Positions 7,970 through 16,406 of a DNA stretch of 64,000 nucleotides are shown piece by piece. Source of the stretch: Saccharothrix luteola (GTDB lineage Bacteria > Actinomycetota > Actinomycetes > Mycobacteriales > Pseudonocardiaceae); contig NZ_JAJHUO010000010.1 of assembly GCF_020859565.1 (NCBI RefSeq), positions 1-64,000 on the forward strand. The letters are read 5' to 3'. The notes beneath the pieces are model-generated. The model was not told where the DNA came from and did not search any database. It saw only the letters and a list, made by a program, of their open reading frames with translations. The number at the start of each line of letters is the position of its first letter. The first letter of the stretch is position 1. A program made the position numbers and the translations under genes.

Positions 7970-8870
7970 TCTCCCGCTGCTCCCAGCAGTCCCGCAACGC
8001 CGCCAGGGTCGCGGTCACGGCGGGACGGCGGCCGGCCTGCGTGCGCCACACCGCGAACACCCGACGCGTCGGCGTCGGCCGGAACGGCACCGCGCGCACC
8101 GAGCCCGGCAACGCGCCGCGGCCGAGCCGGGGCAGCAGCGCCACGCCGATCCCCTTGGCCAGCAACGACAACTGCGTCTCGTACTCGGCGATCCGGTAGG
8201 CCAGGTCGGGTTCCATGCCCGCGCCGCGGAAGGTGTTCACCAGCCAGTCGTGGCAGATCGTGCCCTCCGGCTGGCAGATCCACCGCTCGCCCGCCAGGTC
8301 CTCCGGCACCACGGACTCCCGCTGCGCCAACGGGTGCGCGACGGGCAGCAGCACGTCGGCGACGTCCTCGCCGAGCCGCGCCCGCGACACCGGCTCGGGC
8401 ACGGCCAGCGGCGCGTTCACCCAGTCGTGCGTGACGGCCAGGTCCAGCTCGCCGCGCGCCACCGCCTCCAGGCAGTCCGGCGGGTCGAGTTCGACCAGGC
8501 GCACGTCCAGCTGCGGGTGCCGTTCGGCCAGTCGCACCAACGCCGCCGGCAGCAGGCCGCGCGCGGCGGTGGCGAACGCGCCGACCCGCAACTCGCCGAC
8601 GGCCGCGCCGCGTTGCTCCTCCAACGCCACCTCGGCGTGCTCGACCAGCGCGAGCACCTGCCCGGCGGTGGCCGACAGCAGGTGGGCCGCGTCGGTCAGC
8701 GCGACGCCGCGGCCCCGGCGTTCCAGCAGCGTGGTGCGCGTCTCCCGTTCCAGCTTGGCGATCTGCTGCGACACCGCCGACGGCGTGTAGCCCAACGCCG
8801 TGGCCGCCGCGCCGACCGAGCCGTGCTGCGCCACCGCGTGCAGGGCGCGGAGCCGTCCGAGATCCAGCAT
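7962..8870 (-). CDS. LysR-family transcriptional regulator
   Basis: A 302-residue regulator. Residues 2-62 are the LysR helix-turn-helix (FxxVAxHGSVGAAATALGYTPSAVSQQIAKLE). Residues from about 90 form the co-inducer domain of two alpha/beta lobes, with GELRVGAF and the hinge-side ELDLAVTHD. The gene is divergent from an EamA transporter with only 72 bases between the starts, the usual layout of a LysR protein with its target. The inducer is unknown. The start ATG 8870 gives the normal family N-terminus MLDLGRLRALHAVA. Confidence 0.87.
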   Translation of the reverse strand: MLDLGRLRALHAVAQHGSVGAAATALGYTPSAVSQQIAKLERETRTTLLERRGRGVALTDAAHLLSATAGQVLALVEHAEVALEEQRGAAVGELRVGAFATAARGLLPAALVRLAERHPQLDVRLVELDPPDCLEAVARGELDLAVTHDWVNAPLAVPEPVSRARLGEDVADVLLPVAHPLAQRESVVPEDLAGERWICQPEGTICHDWLVNTFRGAGMEPDLAYRIAEYETQLSLLAKGIGVALLPRLGRGALPGSVRAVPFRPTPTRRVFAVWRTQAGRRPAVTATLAALRDCWEQRETA

Positions 8871-8942
8871 GTAGCAATACTAAACCGAAACCTTCAGAAC
8901 TCGTCGCTGGTCCTAAACGATGAGACCGCTGAGACTCGGGGT

Positions 8943-9842
8943 GTGAAACCACGCCACGTCGCGATCGCGGTGCTCGTCGCCACCATCTGGGGGGTCAACT
9001 TCGTCGTCATCAAGGTGGGGCTGCGCGACTTCCCGCCGTTGTTCTTCTCCGCGCTGCGGTTCCTGGCCGCCGCCGTGCCGGCGCTGTGGTTCGTCGGCCG
9101 GCCCAAGGTGGCGTGGAAGTGGGTGGTCGCGGTCGCGTTGGCGCTCGGCGTGGCCAAGTTCGGGTTGGTGTTCGTCGGCATGGCGGCCGGGATGCCCGCC
9201 GGGTTGTCGTCCTTGGTGTTGCAGAGCCAGGTGTTCTTCACCGTGCTGTTCGCGGCCGTGCTGCTGCGGGAACGGCCGCGGCCCGTGCAGCTGCTGGGGA
9301 TGGGCGTGGCGGCGGCGGGGATCGTGGTGATCGCGTTCGACTACGGGGTCGGCAGCCCGATCTCGGCCTTCCTGCTGGTGGTCCTCGGCGCGGTGGCCTG
9401 GGGCCTGGCCAACGTCGCCACCCGCTACGCCCGGCCGCCGGACCCGATCAACTTCATCGTGTGGGTCAGCGCGTTGGCGGTGCTGCCGCTGCTCGGGTTG
9501 TCGCTGGTCTTCGAGGGCCCGGCGGCGGATCTGGCCGCGTTGCGCGGGATGGGCTGGACCGGGGTGGGGGCGATCCTGTTCATCGCTTGGGTGTCGACGC
9601 TGCTCGGCTTCGGGCTGTGGAACCTGCTGCTGCGGACCTACGAGGCGAGCGCCGTCGTGCCGTTCGCGCTGCTGGTGCCGGTGGCGGGGATGTTGTCCGG
9701 CCGGCTGCTGCTGGACGAGACGATCACCGCGGTCCGCCTCGGGGCGGCGGCGCTGGTGATCGTCGGCATGGCGGCCACGACGGTGAAGCGGCGTGCGCCC
9801 CGCGTGGCGGAGCCGGTGCTCGTCGGGTCAGCGGCGCCGTAA
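8943..9842 (+). CDS. EamA (DMT superfamily) transporter
   Basis: A 299-residue membrane protein with ten predicted helices in two EamA repeats. The first begins AIAVLVATIWGVNFVVIKVG; the second begins near residue 140 with LVVLGAVAWGLANVATRYA. This family of drug/metabolite exporters includes amino-acid and metabolite efflux pumps; the substrate is unknown. GTG 8943 is taken as the start because it opens directly into the first helix, whereas the longer frame would run antisense through the LysR gene. The 3' end overlaps the convergent NB-ARC gene by 15 bases. Confidence 0.85.
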   Translation: MKPRHVAIAVLVATIWGVNFVVIKVGLRDFPPLFFSALRFLAAAVPALWFVGRPKVAWKWVVAVALALGVAKFGLVFVGMAAGMPAGLSSLVLQSQVFFTVLFAAVLLRERPRPVQLLGMGVAAAGIVVIAFDYGVGSPISAFLLVVLGAVAWGLANVATRYARPPDPINFIVWVSALAVLPLLGLSLVFEGPAADLAALRGMGWTGVGAILFIAWVSTLLGFGLWNLLLRTYEASAVVPFALLVPVAGMLSGRLLLDETITAVRLGAAALVIVGMAATTVKRRAPRVAEPVLVGSAAP

Positions 9843-11795
9843 CTTCGCCAACCGCTTGCGCACGCCGCGCACCATGTCGTCCTGGCCGAGCTCCTGGTAC
9901 CGGGTGATGGCCGCCAGCCACCAGTGCCGCGCCATCTCGTGGTCGTGCAACCGCCGGGACAGGATGCCCCTCGACACCGCCACCCGCGCCTCCCGCAGCC
10001 GGTCGTCGTGCTCGACCGCCAACCGCATCGCCGCGGTGTAGTGCTCGTCGGCCAGGGCGTGGCGGCGGCGTTCACGGGCGACCGTGCCGAGGTTGAACAG
10101 GATGTCCGCCTCACCGCGCCAGTCGCCCAGCTCGCGGTAGAGGACCAGGGCCTCGTCGTAATGGGCCTGCGCGATGTGCAGCTCCCGCGCGCGGCGGGCG
10201 ATCGAGCCCAGGTTGTGCAGCGCCTGAGCAGTCCCGGGCCGGTCGCCCAGCTCACGGCTGAACGCCAGGAACTCCTGGTACAGCCGCTGCGCCACGTCAC
10301 GCTTGCGCATCTCGCGGGCGAGCCGGGCCAGCCGGTGCACCGCCTGCGCCTCGGCGACCCGGTCACCGGACTGCTTCGCCACGTCCAGCGCCAGGTCGTA
10401 CAGCAGCCGGCAGTCGTCCCAGTGCCGCCGGTAGAACAGGAAGCCCGTGAGCAGGAACGCCAACCGCAGCGCCCGGTCGTGGTGACGCGTCAGACCGGCC
10501 AGGACGACGGCGTAGACCAGGGTCGGGTGCTCGATGTCCAGCCACGCCAACGCCTCGCTGGAGAGTTGGTACGCCGGGTTGCGCCGCGCGTCCGCTTCCT
10601 CGGTGGCCGAGATGTAGTGGTCGAGCAGGCGCGCCACCGCGCCGTCCCGGTCCGCCTCCGGCTCTTCTTCCGCCTGTTTCCGCGCGTAGAGCCGGAGCAG
10701 GTCGTGCAGGCGGAACCAGCCGCGCGGCTCACCGGGCTCGACCATGTGAGCCCTGCGCAACGACCGCAGCAGCTTCTCGGCCTCCCCGTCCGCCAGGCCC
10801 GCCAGCGCCGCCGCGGCGGCGGTGCTCACCTGCCGGCCGGGGTTGAGCGACAGCAGGCGGAACAACCGCGCTTCGGCGGGCGTGAGCCGCTGGTAGGACA
10901 GGTCGAACGCGGCGTGCACCCCCGAGCTGTCGCCGAACGACAGCTCGCCCAACCTCGTGGACGCCTCGCCCAACGCGGACACCAGGCTGTCCAGCGGCTG
11001 CTCCGGGTCCGCGGCCAGGGTCGCGGCCACGATGCTCAACGCCAGGGGCAGGCGACCGCACAACCGGACCAGCTCCGAGGCGGAGCCCGGGTCGTCCACC
11101 ACGCGGTCGTCGTCGGGCCGCGCCGCGCGCACCGCGCCGTCCAGCAGGCTCACCGCCTCGGCCTCGTCGAGCACGTTCAGGTCGAGCAGGCGGGCGCCGA
11201 TCAGGTCGGCCAACGTGTGGCGGCTGGTGACCAGGACGCGATGGGTCCGCGTGCCGGGCAGCAGCGGGCGCACCTGGTCCGCGGCCGACGCGTTGTCCAG
11301 CACGATCAGCACCGGCGGCAGTTCGGCGAGCTTCGACCGGTACAGCGCCTCACGGCCCGCCCGCTCGCCGGGGATGTGCTCGGCGAGCACGCCCAACGCG
11401 CGCAGGAACGTCGACAGCGCCACGTCCGGGGTCACCCGCGCCTCGGGGTCGTAGCCGCGCAGGTCGATGAACAGCACGCCGCCGGGGAACCAGCCCGCCG
11501 CGACCGCGTCGTGCGCCGCGCGCACCGCCAACGTGGTCTTGCCGACACCGGCCAGCCCCGACACGGCGGAGAGCACCACGGGCGCGGCGGCCGGTTCCGG
11601 GCCGGGTCGCAACGCCGCCGCCAGCGCGTCGAGGTCCGCCGCGCGGCCGGTGAACAGGTCCACCGGCGGCAAGCCGGCCAGCGCGACCGGGGCGGGTTGG
11701 GTGAAGGCGACGTCCCGCGCCTGGATCAGCGGCCCCGCCACGGTCCCGCTCATGTCGTTGCGCGAATCCACCACATGCCTTTCTACCGCCCGCAT
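9828..11795 (-). CDS. NB-ARC (STAND) ATPase with TPR repeats
   Basis: A 655-residue signalling ATPase of the AfsR/SARP-related group, but without the DNA-binding and BTAD domains. The N-terminus holds the SGTVAGPLIQARDV stretch common in this group. The NB-ARC domain has Walker A GLAGVGKTT at 80-88, Walker B PVLIVLDNA near 161-169, the sensor LVTSRH and the GRLPLAL motif near 247. A winged-helix region follows to about 400, then TPR-like helices from about 460 to the end. Such proteins are switches in regulation, development or defence. The frame opens at ATG 11795; ATG 11753 and nearby GTG codons are alternatives. Its start is only a few dozen bases from a divergent pentapeptide-repeat gene, suggesting a shared promoter. 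Confidence 0.82.
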   Translation of the reverse strand: MRAVERHVVDSRNDMSGTVAGPLIQARDVAFTQPAPVALAGLPPVDLFTGRAADLDALAAALRPGPEPAAAPVVLSAVSGLAGVGKTTLAVRAAHDAVAAGWFPGGVLFIDLRGYDPEARVTPDVALSTFLRALGVLAEHIPGERAGREALYRSKLAELPPVLIVLDNASAADQVRPLLPGTRTHRVLVTSRHTLADLIGARLLDLNVLDEAEAVSLLDGAVRAARPDDDRVVDDPGSASELVRLCGRLPLALSIVAATLAADPEQPLDSLVSALGEASTRLGELSFGDSSGVHAAFDLSYQRLTPAEARLFRLLSLNPGRQVSTAAAAALAGLADGEAEKLLRSLRRAHMVEPGEPRGWFRLHDLLRLYARKQAEEEPEADRDGAVARLLDHYISATEEADARRNPAYQLSSEALAWLDIEHPTLVYAVVLAGLTRHHDRALRLAFLLTGFLFYRRHWDDCRLLYDLALDVAKQSGDRVAEAQAVHRLARLAREMRKRDVAQRLYQEFLAFSRELGDRPGTAQALHNLGSIARRARELHIAQAHYDEALVLYRELGDWRGEADILFNLGTVARERRRHALADEHYTAAMRLAVEHDDRLREARVAVSRGILSRRLHDHEMARHWWLAAITRYQELGQDDMVRGVRKRLAKLRRR

Positions 11796-11836
11796 CGGTG
11801 ATTGACGACCCGCCGGCGTTCCGCTGGGCTGGAGGT

Positions 11837-12778
11837 GTGGAGCATCGCGTGCTGTCGGCCAGGACGATCGTGCTCTGGGCGGTCGGGCTCGGTGTGGTGG
11901 CGGTCGGGTCCGTCGTGCTCCTGCTGGTCACGCTGGGGTCCGGCGAGCCGCAGGACGGGGTACGCCTGGACGTCGTCCGCACGGCGTCCGGCATCGTGCT
12001 CGGCACGGGCGGCGCGGCGGCGTTGCTGCTCACGGCCCGCCGCCAGCGCTACGCGGAGCTGGACCTCGTGCAGAAGGACCACGACGCGACCGAGCGCCGC
12101 GTCACCGAGCTGTACGGCAAGGCCGCCGACCAGCTCGGCAGCGACAAGGCCCCGGTGCGGCTGGCCGGGCTGTACGCGCTGGAGCGGCTCGCTCAGGGCA
12201 ACCCCGCGCACCGGCAGACGATCGTGAACCTGATCTGCGCCTACCTGCGGATGCCGTTCACCCCGCCGCCGGAGGTCCGCGCCAGGACGCGGATCGGGCC
12301 GCGCGACGCGCACCGGTTCCAGGAGCTGGAGGTCCGGCAGACCGCGACCGCGCTGCTGGCGGCCCACCTGCGACCGGACGCACCCGAGGTGTTCTGGGCC
12401 GACATCACGCTCGACCTGTCCAACGCCACGCTGGTCAAGCCCACCCTGACCCTCGCCCGGGTCAAGTCCGCGTCGTTCGCCGGCACCACGTTCGTCGGCC
12501 CGGCGGCGTTCCGCGGCACCGAGTTCACCGGCACGGCCGACTTCCGCGACACCCGCTTCCGCGACCTGGCCGACTTCCGGCGGGTCACATTCGGCGACTC
12601 CGTGTTCCGGGGCGCGGTGTTCGAGGGCCGCACGGACTTCGGCGTGCACACGACGGCCAAGCTGGCCGACGCCCGGACGCGGACCGGTGACGTGCGGCGG
12701 AAGTGGCCGGCGGGGTGGGTGGAGCGGGCCGCCGAACCCGGCTGGGCCGCGCTCGTGCCCCTCGACAAGCCCGTTTGA
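11837..12778 (+). CDS. Membrane-anchored pentapeptide-repeat protein
   Basis: About 313 residues. There are two N-terminal membrane helices (about 8-33 and 48-66). A conserved soluble segment follows, with ERRVTELYGKAADQLGS and APVRLAGLYALERLAQ, seen in many actinomycete pentapeptide proteins. At about 188-270 come AxFxx-type pentapeptide repeats forming a right-handed beta helix (SFAGTTFVGPAAFRGTEF and onward). The function is unknown; the domain usually serves protein contacts. The start is uncertain: GTG 11837 and GTG 11849 follow GGAGG at 11831-11835 at spacings of 1 and 13, and the frame is open from GTG 11798. It is divergent from the NB-ARC/TPR gene. Confidence 0.75.
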   Translation: MEHRVLSARTIVLWAVGLGVVAVGSVVLLLVTLGSGEPQDGVRLDVVRTASGIVLGTGGAAALLLTARRQRYAELDLVQKDHDATERRVTELYGKAADQLGSDKAPVRLAGLYALERLAQGNPAHRQTIVNLICAYLRMPFTPPPEVRARTRIGPRDAHRFQELEVRQTATALLAAHLRPDAPEVFWADITLDLSNATLVKPTLTLARVKSASFAGTTFVGPAAFRGTEFTGTADFRDTRFRDLADFRRVTFGDSVFRGAVFEGRTDFGVHTTAKLADARTRTGDVRRKWPAGWVERAAEPGWAALVPLDKPV

Positions 12779-13107
12779 CCCGAACGGGCGACGTATCCCC
12801 CGTCCCTCCGCCGGTACCTTCACTTTGTGACCACCCGTGAGCGGAGGTGTGACGTGTGCACCGTCTTCCGCCCGTCCCTCCGCCTGACCGCGGACACCAT
12901 CTAGCGATCGTCCACCTCGGACCACGCTGATTCCCTCACGCACGGATGCGACCGCACGGCCCACGACGGGTTCACGCGGGCAGGTCCGCCCGGCTTGCCG
13001 GTCGGGCAGCCACCCGCCGCCGTCGCCGAGCCGGTCGTCCACGCGCTCCGCCCACCGGTGGCACAACCGCGCGACTTGTCGGTCGCGCGCACCGCGGTCG
13101 GATGTCG
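12779..13107. other. 329-bp gap with a 14-bp direct repeat
   Basis: CCCGTCCCTCCGCC occurs at 12799-12812 and again at 12871-12884, flanking a possible small ORF. The rest of the gap, up to the 3' end of cobQ, shows no gene that I can support. Confidence 0.45.
12854..12904 (+). CDS. Possible small peptide ORF (16 residues)
   Basis: GTG 12854 reads MCTVFRPSLRLTADTI and stops at TAG 12902-12904. GGAGG at 12843-12847 lies 6 bases upstream. The frame is also open from GTG 12827, which would give 25 residues and could be leaderless. No downstream plus-strand gene follows for 1.8 kb, so a leader-peptide role is doubtful. I include it because the ribosome-binding site and stop are well placed. It may be chance. 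Confidence 0.25.
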   Translation: MCTVFRPSLRLTADTI

Positions 13108-14631
13108 TCAGGCGACAGGTGGCGCACCCGCGGGAGGGATGACCGGAAGTCCCGGTGGCACGCCCTTCTCCAACAACGCCCACACCGCGCCGGTGTCGAG
13201 GTGGTCGGCGACCAGGTCGCCGAGCAGGTCGAGCTGAGCGGACCGCCGTCCGGCGAAGTCCACGTCCGGCGCGGGGGTGAATCCTTGCCGGCCCGCGTGG
13301 CCGGCGGCCCAGCGCAGGAGCGCGCGGCGGAACCCGTCGTTCTCCAGCAACCCGTGCCAGTGCGTGCCGGCGACCCGGCCGCGCAGCGCGCCCTCCGGGG
13401 TGCCGTCCGGCAGGGTGACCAGGGCTTCCTCGGCGTTGCGGGTGACCACGCCGTGGTGGATCTCGTAGCCGGTGACGGGCTCGCCGAACGCGTCGCCGTG
13501 CGGTGTGCCCAGCGTCTTGTCCGCCTCGAACCGCACGTCCACGTCGAGCAGGCCCAACCCCGCCACCGCGCCCGCGCGCGACTCCACCGCGTCCTCGATC
13601 GTCCGGCCGAGCATCTGGAACCCGCCGCAGATGCCGAGCACCGGACCGTCGTGCGCGGCGATCGCGTCGGCCAGGCCGGTGGCGCGCAGCCACCGCAGGT
13701 CGTCCACCGTCGCCTTCGACCCCGGCACCACCACCAGATCCGCGTCGGCCAGCCGGGACGGCTCGGTGACGAACCGCACCGACACGCCCGGCTCGCACGC
13801 CAGCGCCTCCACGTCCGTGGCGTTGGAGATCCTCGGCAACCGCACCACTGCCACCCGCAGCCACTGGTCGCCGCACGGCGGCTCGGGCCGGCCGATCACG
13901 CCGTCCGCCGCGTAGGACAGGGAGTCCTCCGCGTCCAGCCACAGCTCCTCCCGCCACGGCAGCACGCCGAGCACCGGACGCCCGGTGAGGGCGTCCAGCT
14001 GCCGCAGGCCCGGTTCGAGCAACGCCGGGTCGCCGCGGAACTTGTTCACCACGAACCCGGCGACCAGAGCCTGGTCGGCGGGGTCGAGCAGGGCCAGCGT
14101 GCCGAACAGGTGCGCGAACACCCCACCCCGGTCGATGTCGCCGACCACGAGCACCGGCAGGCCCGCGGCCCGCGCCAAGCCCATGTTCGCGATGTCGTTC
14201 GCCCTGAGGTTGATCTCGGCGGGCGAGCCCGCGCCCTCGCAGACGACCACCTCGAAATCGTCGCGCAGCCCGTCCAGGGTGGTCAGGACCGTGGCGAACA
14301 GCTCGGCCTTGCGCTCGCGGTAGGACAACGCGGACACCTCGCCGACCGCCCGGCCCAGCACGACGACCTGCGAGCTCCGGTCGCCGCCCGGCTTGAGGAG
14401 CACCGGGTTGAACCGCACGCTCGGCGCCAGCCCGCACGCGGCGGCCTGCACCGCCTGCGCGCGGCCGATCTCGCCGCCGTCGGCCGTCACGACCGAGTTG
14501 TTGGACATGTTCTGGGCCTTGAACGGGGCCGTCCTCACCCCCTGCCGGGTGAGCCACCTGCACAGACCCGCCGCCAGCACGCTCTTCCCCGCGTCCGACG
14601 TGGTGCCGGCCACCAGCAACGCACTGCGCAC
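13108..14631 (-). CDS. cobQ: Cobyric acid synthase
   Basis: A 507-residue amidotransferase that adds four amide groups to the corrin ring in adenosylcobalamin synthesis, using glutamine and ATP. The N-terminal dethiobiotin-synthetase-like ATPase begins [13 protein letters not shown] (P-loop at 10-17) and continues with KAQNMSNNS. The C-terminal class I glutaminase-like domain has [11 protein letters not shown] with Cys334 and GTHWHG with His425. GTG 14631 was chosen because GAGGGG lies just upstream and the length fits the family; a longer frame running back to 15306 is antisense to the hydrolase. No other cobalamin genes and no cobalamin riboswitch are visible nearby. Confidence 0.92.
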   Translation of the reverse strand: MRSALLVAGTTSDAGKSVLAAGLCRWLTRQGVRTAPFKAQNMSNNSVVTADGGEIGRAQAVQAAACGLAPSVRFNPVLLKPGGDRSSQVVVLGRAVGEVSALSYRERKAELFATVLTTLDGLRDDFEVVVCEGAGSPAEINLRANDIANMGLARAAGLPVLVVGDIDRGGVFAHLFGTLALLDPADQALVAGFVVNKFRGDPALLEPGLRQLDALTGRPVLGVLPWREELWLDAEDSLSYAADGVIGRPEPPCGDQWLRVAVVRLPRISNATDVEALACEPGVSVRFVTEPSRLADADLVVVPGSKATVDDLRWLRATGLADAIAAHDGPVLGICGGFQMLGRTIEDAVESRAGAVAGLGLLDVDVRFEADKTLGTPHGDAFGEPVTGYEIHHGVVTRNAEEALVTLPDGTPEGALRGRVAGTHWHGLLENDGFRRALLRWAAGHAGRQGFTPAPDVDFAGRRSAQLDLLGDLVADHLDTGAVWALLEKGVPPGLPVIPPAGAPPVA

Positions 14632-14673
14632 AATGTCCCCTCGTTGTCGGTCCGGGCTGACATCATCCACGGC

Positions 14674-15372
14674 ATGGTCGACGTCCCCCCAACCGCGGTC
14701 CTGGTGCACAGCCCCTACCTCGGGCCCGCGAGCATGCGCCCGCTCGCCGACGCGCTGGCCGAACTCGGTCACCCCGTGGTGCTGCTCGACCTCCAGGTGA
14801 CGGTCAACGCCGCGCCCGTCCACCAGCGGCTGCTCGGCGTCTTCGCCGACGCCGTGGAGGACTCCCTGGTCGAAGGCGACCTGGTGCTCGTGGGGCACAG
14901 CGGCGCCGGTCCGCTGCTGCCCGCGTTCGCCGACGCCCTGGAGACGCCCGTGCGCGGGCTGGTGTTCCTCGACGCCGAGCTGCCCACGCCGGGCCGGAGC
15001 TGGCGCGACGACGCGCCCGCCGAGCGGATGGCGCACCTCAAGACCATCGCGCGGGACGGGCTGATGCCGCGCTGGGACCTGTGGTTCGCGCCCGAGGTGC
15101 TGTCGGCGATGGTGCCGGACGTGCGGCTGCTGGAGGAGATCGTGGCCGAGGCGCCCGAGGTGCCGCTGGCGTTCCTGAAGGAGCCCCGGCCCACCGTGGC
15201 GTGGACCGGGCCGTGCTCGTACGTGAAGCTCAGCCCCGCCTACGACGCCGCCGCGGCGGCGGCACGTGAGCTCGGCTGGCCCGTGGTGGAGCTGGACAGC
15301 CACCACCTCGGCGCGGTGACCTCACCCCGCGAGGTGGCGCAGACCCTCGTGCCGCTGCTCAGCAGACCGTGA
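14674..15372 (+). CDS. Alpha/beta hydrolase
   Basis: A 232-residue hydrolase. The nucleophile elbow GHSGAG places the serine at 76, VHSPYLGP near 11-18 is the oxyanion loop, and a late DSHHLG supplies the expected histidine. The substrate is unknown. Start ATG 14674 lacks a strong ribosome-binding site. The gene is divergent from cobQ with a 42-base gap, and its last 14 bases overlap the convergent map gene. Confidence 0.75.
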   Translation: MVDVPPTAVLVHSPYLGPASMRPLADALAELGHPVVLLDLQVTVNAAPVHQRLLGVFADAVEDSLVEGDLVLVGHSGAGPLLPAFADALETPVRGLVFLDAELPTPGRSWRDDAPAERMAHLKTIARDGLMPRWDLWFAPEVLSAMVPDVRLLEEIVAEAPEVPLAFLKEPRPTVAWTGPCSYVKLSPAYDAAAAAARELGWPVVELDSHHLGAVTSPREVAQTLVPLLSRP

Positions 15373-16216
15373 GGATCTCCGCGCCGTCCGCGGTGACCAC
15401 GACGGTGTGCTCGAACTGGGCGGTCCAGCTCTTGTCGCGGGTGGTGACCGTCCAGCCGTCGTCCCACAGGTCGTGCTCGATGCCGCCGAGGGTGATCATC
15501 GGCTCGATGGTGAACGTCATGCCCTCTTCGATCACCGTGGGCACGTGCGGCGCGTCGTAGTGCAGCACGACCAGGCCGCTGTGGAAGGTGCGGCCGATGC
15601 CGTGACCGGTGAAGTCGCGCACCACGCCGTAGCCGAAGCGGTTGGCGTAGGACTCGATGACGCGGCCGACCACGTTGAGCTGCCGTCCCGGCTTGACCGC
15701 CTTGATGGCGCGCATCGTGGCCTCGTGGGTGCGCTCGACCAGGAGGCGGGCCTCCTCGCTCACCTCGCCGGCGAGGAAGGTGGCGTTCGTGTCGCCGTGC
15801 ACGCCGCCGATGTAGGCGGTGACGTCGACGTTGACGATGTCACCGTCCTCGACCACGGTCGTGTCGGGGATGCCGTGGCAGATGACCTCGTTCAGCGAGG
15901 TGCAGCAGGACTTGGGGAAACCGCGGTAGCCGAGCGTGGACGGGTACGCGCCGTTGTCGCACAGGAACTCGTGCGCGACCGCGTCGATCTCGTCGGTTGT
16001 CACGCCGGGCACGATCACCTTGCCCGCCTCCTGCAACGCCTGCGCCGCCAGTCTGCCCGCGACGCGCATCGCCTCGATCACCTCGGGCGGCTGCACCCAG
16101 GGATCGGTGTTGCGCTTGGGTTCGGGTCGGTCGACGTACTCGGGCCGCTCGATCTGGGCGGGCACCGGACGGCGCGGGGACAGCACACCTGGCTGGAGGA
16201 CGGCACGCACGGACAT
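15359..16216 (-). CDS. map: Methionine aminopeptidase, type I
   Basis: A 285-residue cytosolic metalloenzyme that removes the initiator methionine. The five metal ligands are Asp131 (NVDVTAY), Asp142 (GDTNAT), His205 (GHGIGR), Glu238 (TIEPM) and Glu269 (FEHTV). His114 in the CHGIPD motif lines the active site. The 40-residue N-terminal extension with prolines resembles the actinobacterial MapB form rather than the short form beside secY. The gene order with the penicillin-binding lipoprotein matches mycobacteria. ATG 16216 is the start. Confidence 0.93.
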   Translation of the reverse strand: MSVRAVLQPGVLSPRRPVPAQIERPEYVDRPEPKRNTDPWVQPPEVIEAMRVAGRLAAQALQEAGKVIVPGVTTDEIDAVAHEFLCDNGAYPSTLGYRGFPKSCCTSLNEVICHGIPDTTVVEDGDIVNVDVTAYIGGVHGDTNATFLAGEVSEEARLLVERTHEATMRAIKAVKPGRQLNVVGRVIESYANRFGYGVVRDFTGHGIGRTFHSGLVVLHYDAPHVPTVIEEGMTFTIEPMITLGGIEHDLWDDGWTVTTRDKSWTAQFEHTVVVTADGAEILTVC

Positions 16217-16311
16217 GCCCTCCAGATTACGGCTCAGCGTGACGGGGCATGCGCCACGTGTCCGTTACGCGGTCGCTCCAGGTCACCAACGCTCCTCCAC
16301 GCGCCTCCGGA

Positions 16312-16339
16312 GCACCACCTCGGACCGTCGAGGTGGTGC
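16312..16339 (-). terminator. Terminator hairpin after the penicillin-binding protein gene
   Basis: GCACCACCTCG (16312-16322) pairs perfectly with CGAGGTGGTGC (16329-16339) around a six-base loop, about 70 bases past the stop of the minus-strand penicillin-binding protein gene. It separates that gene from map. Confidence 0.65.
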
Positions 16340-16406
16340 GGCCGGTTCGGTGGTCGGATCCTGCTCGAACCGGGCCTGGGTGGGGATGTGGCAGTCGCCG
16401 GGCCGT

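Noticed and set aside
12905..13107. Cobalamin riboswitch near cobQ
   Set aside because: This stretch is downstream of cobQ, the upstream gap is only 42 bases, and no B12-box-like core was found by eye on either strand.
14632..15306. Upstream extension of the cobQ frame
   Set aside because: The family N-terminus starts at GTG 14631 with a ribosome-binding site; the extension lies antisense to the alpha/beta hydrolase.
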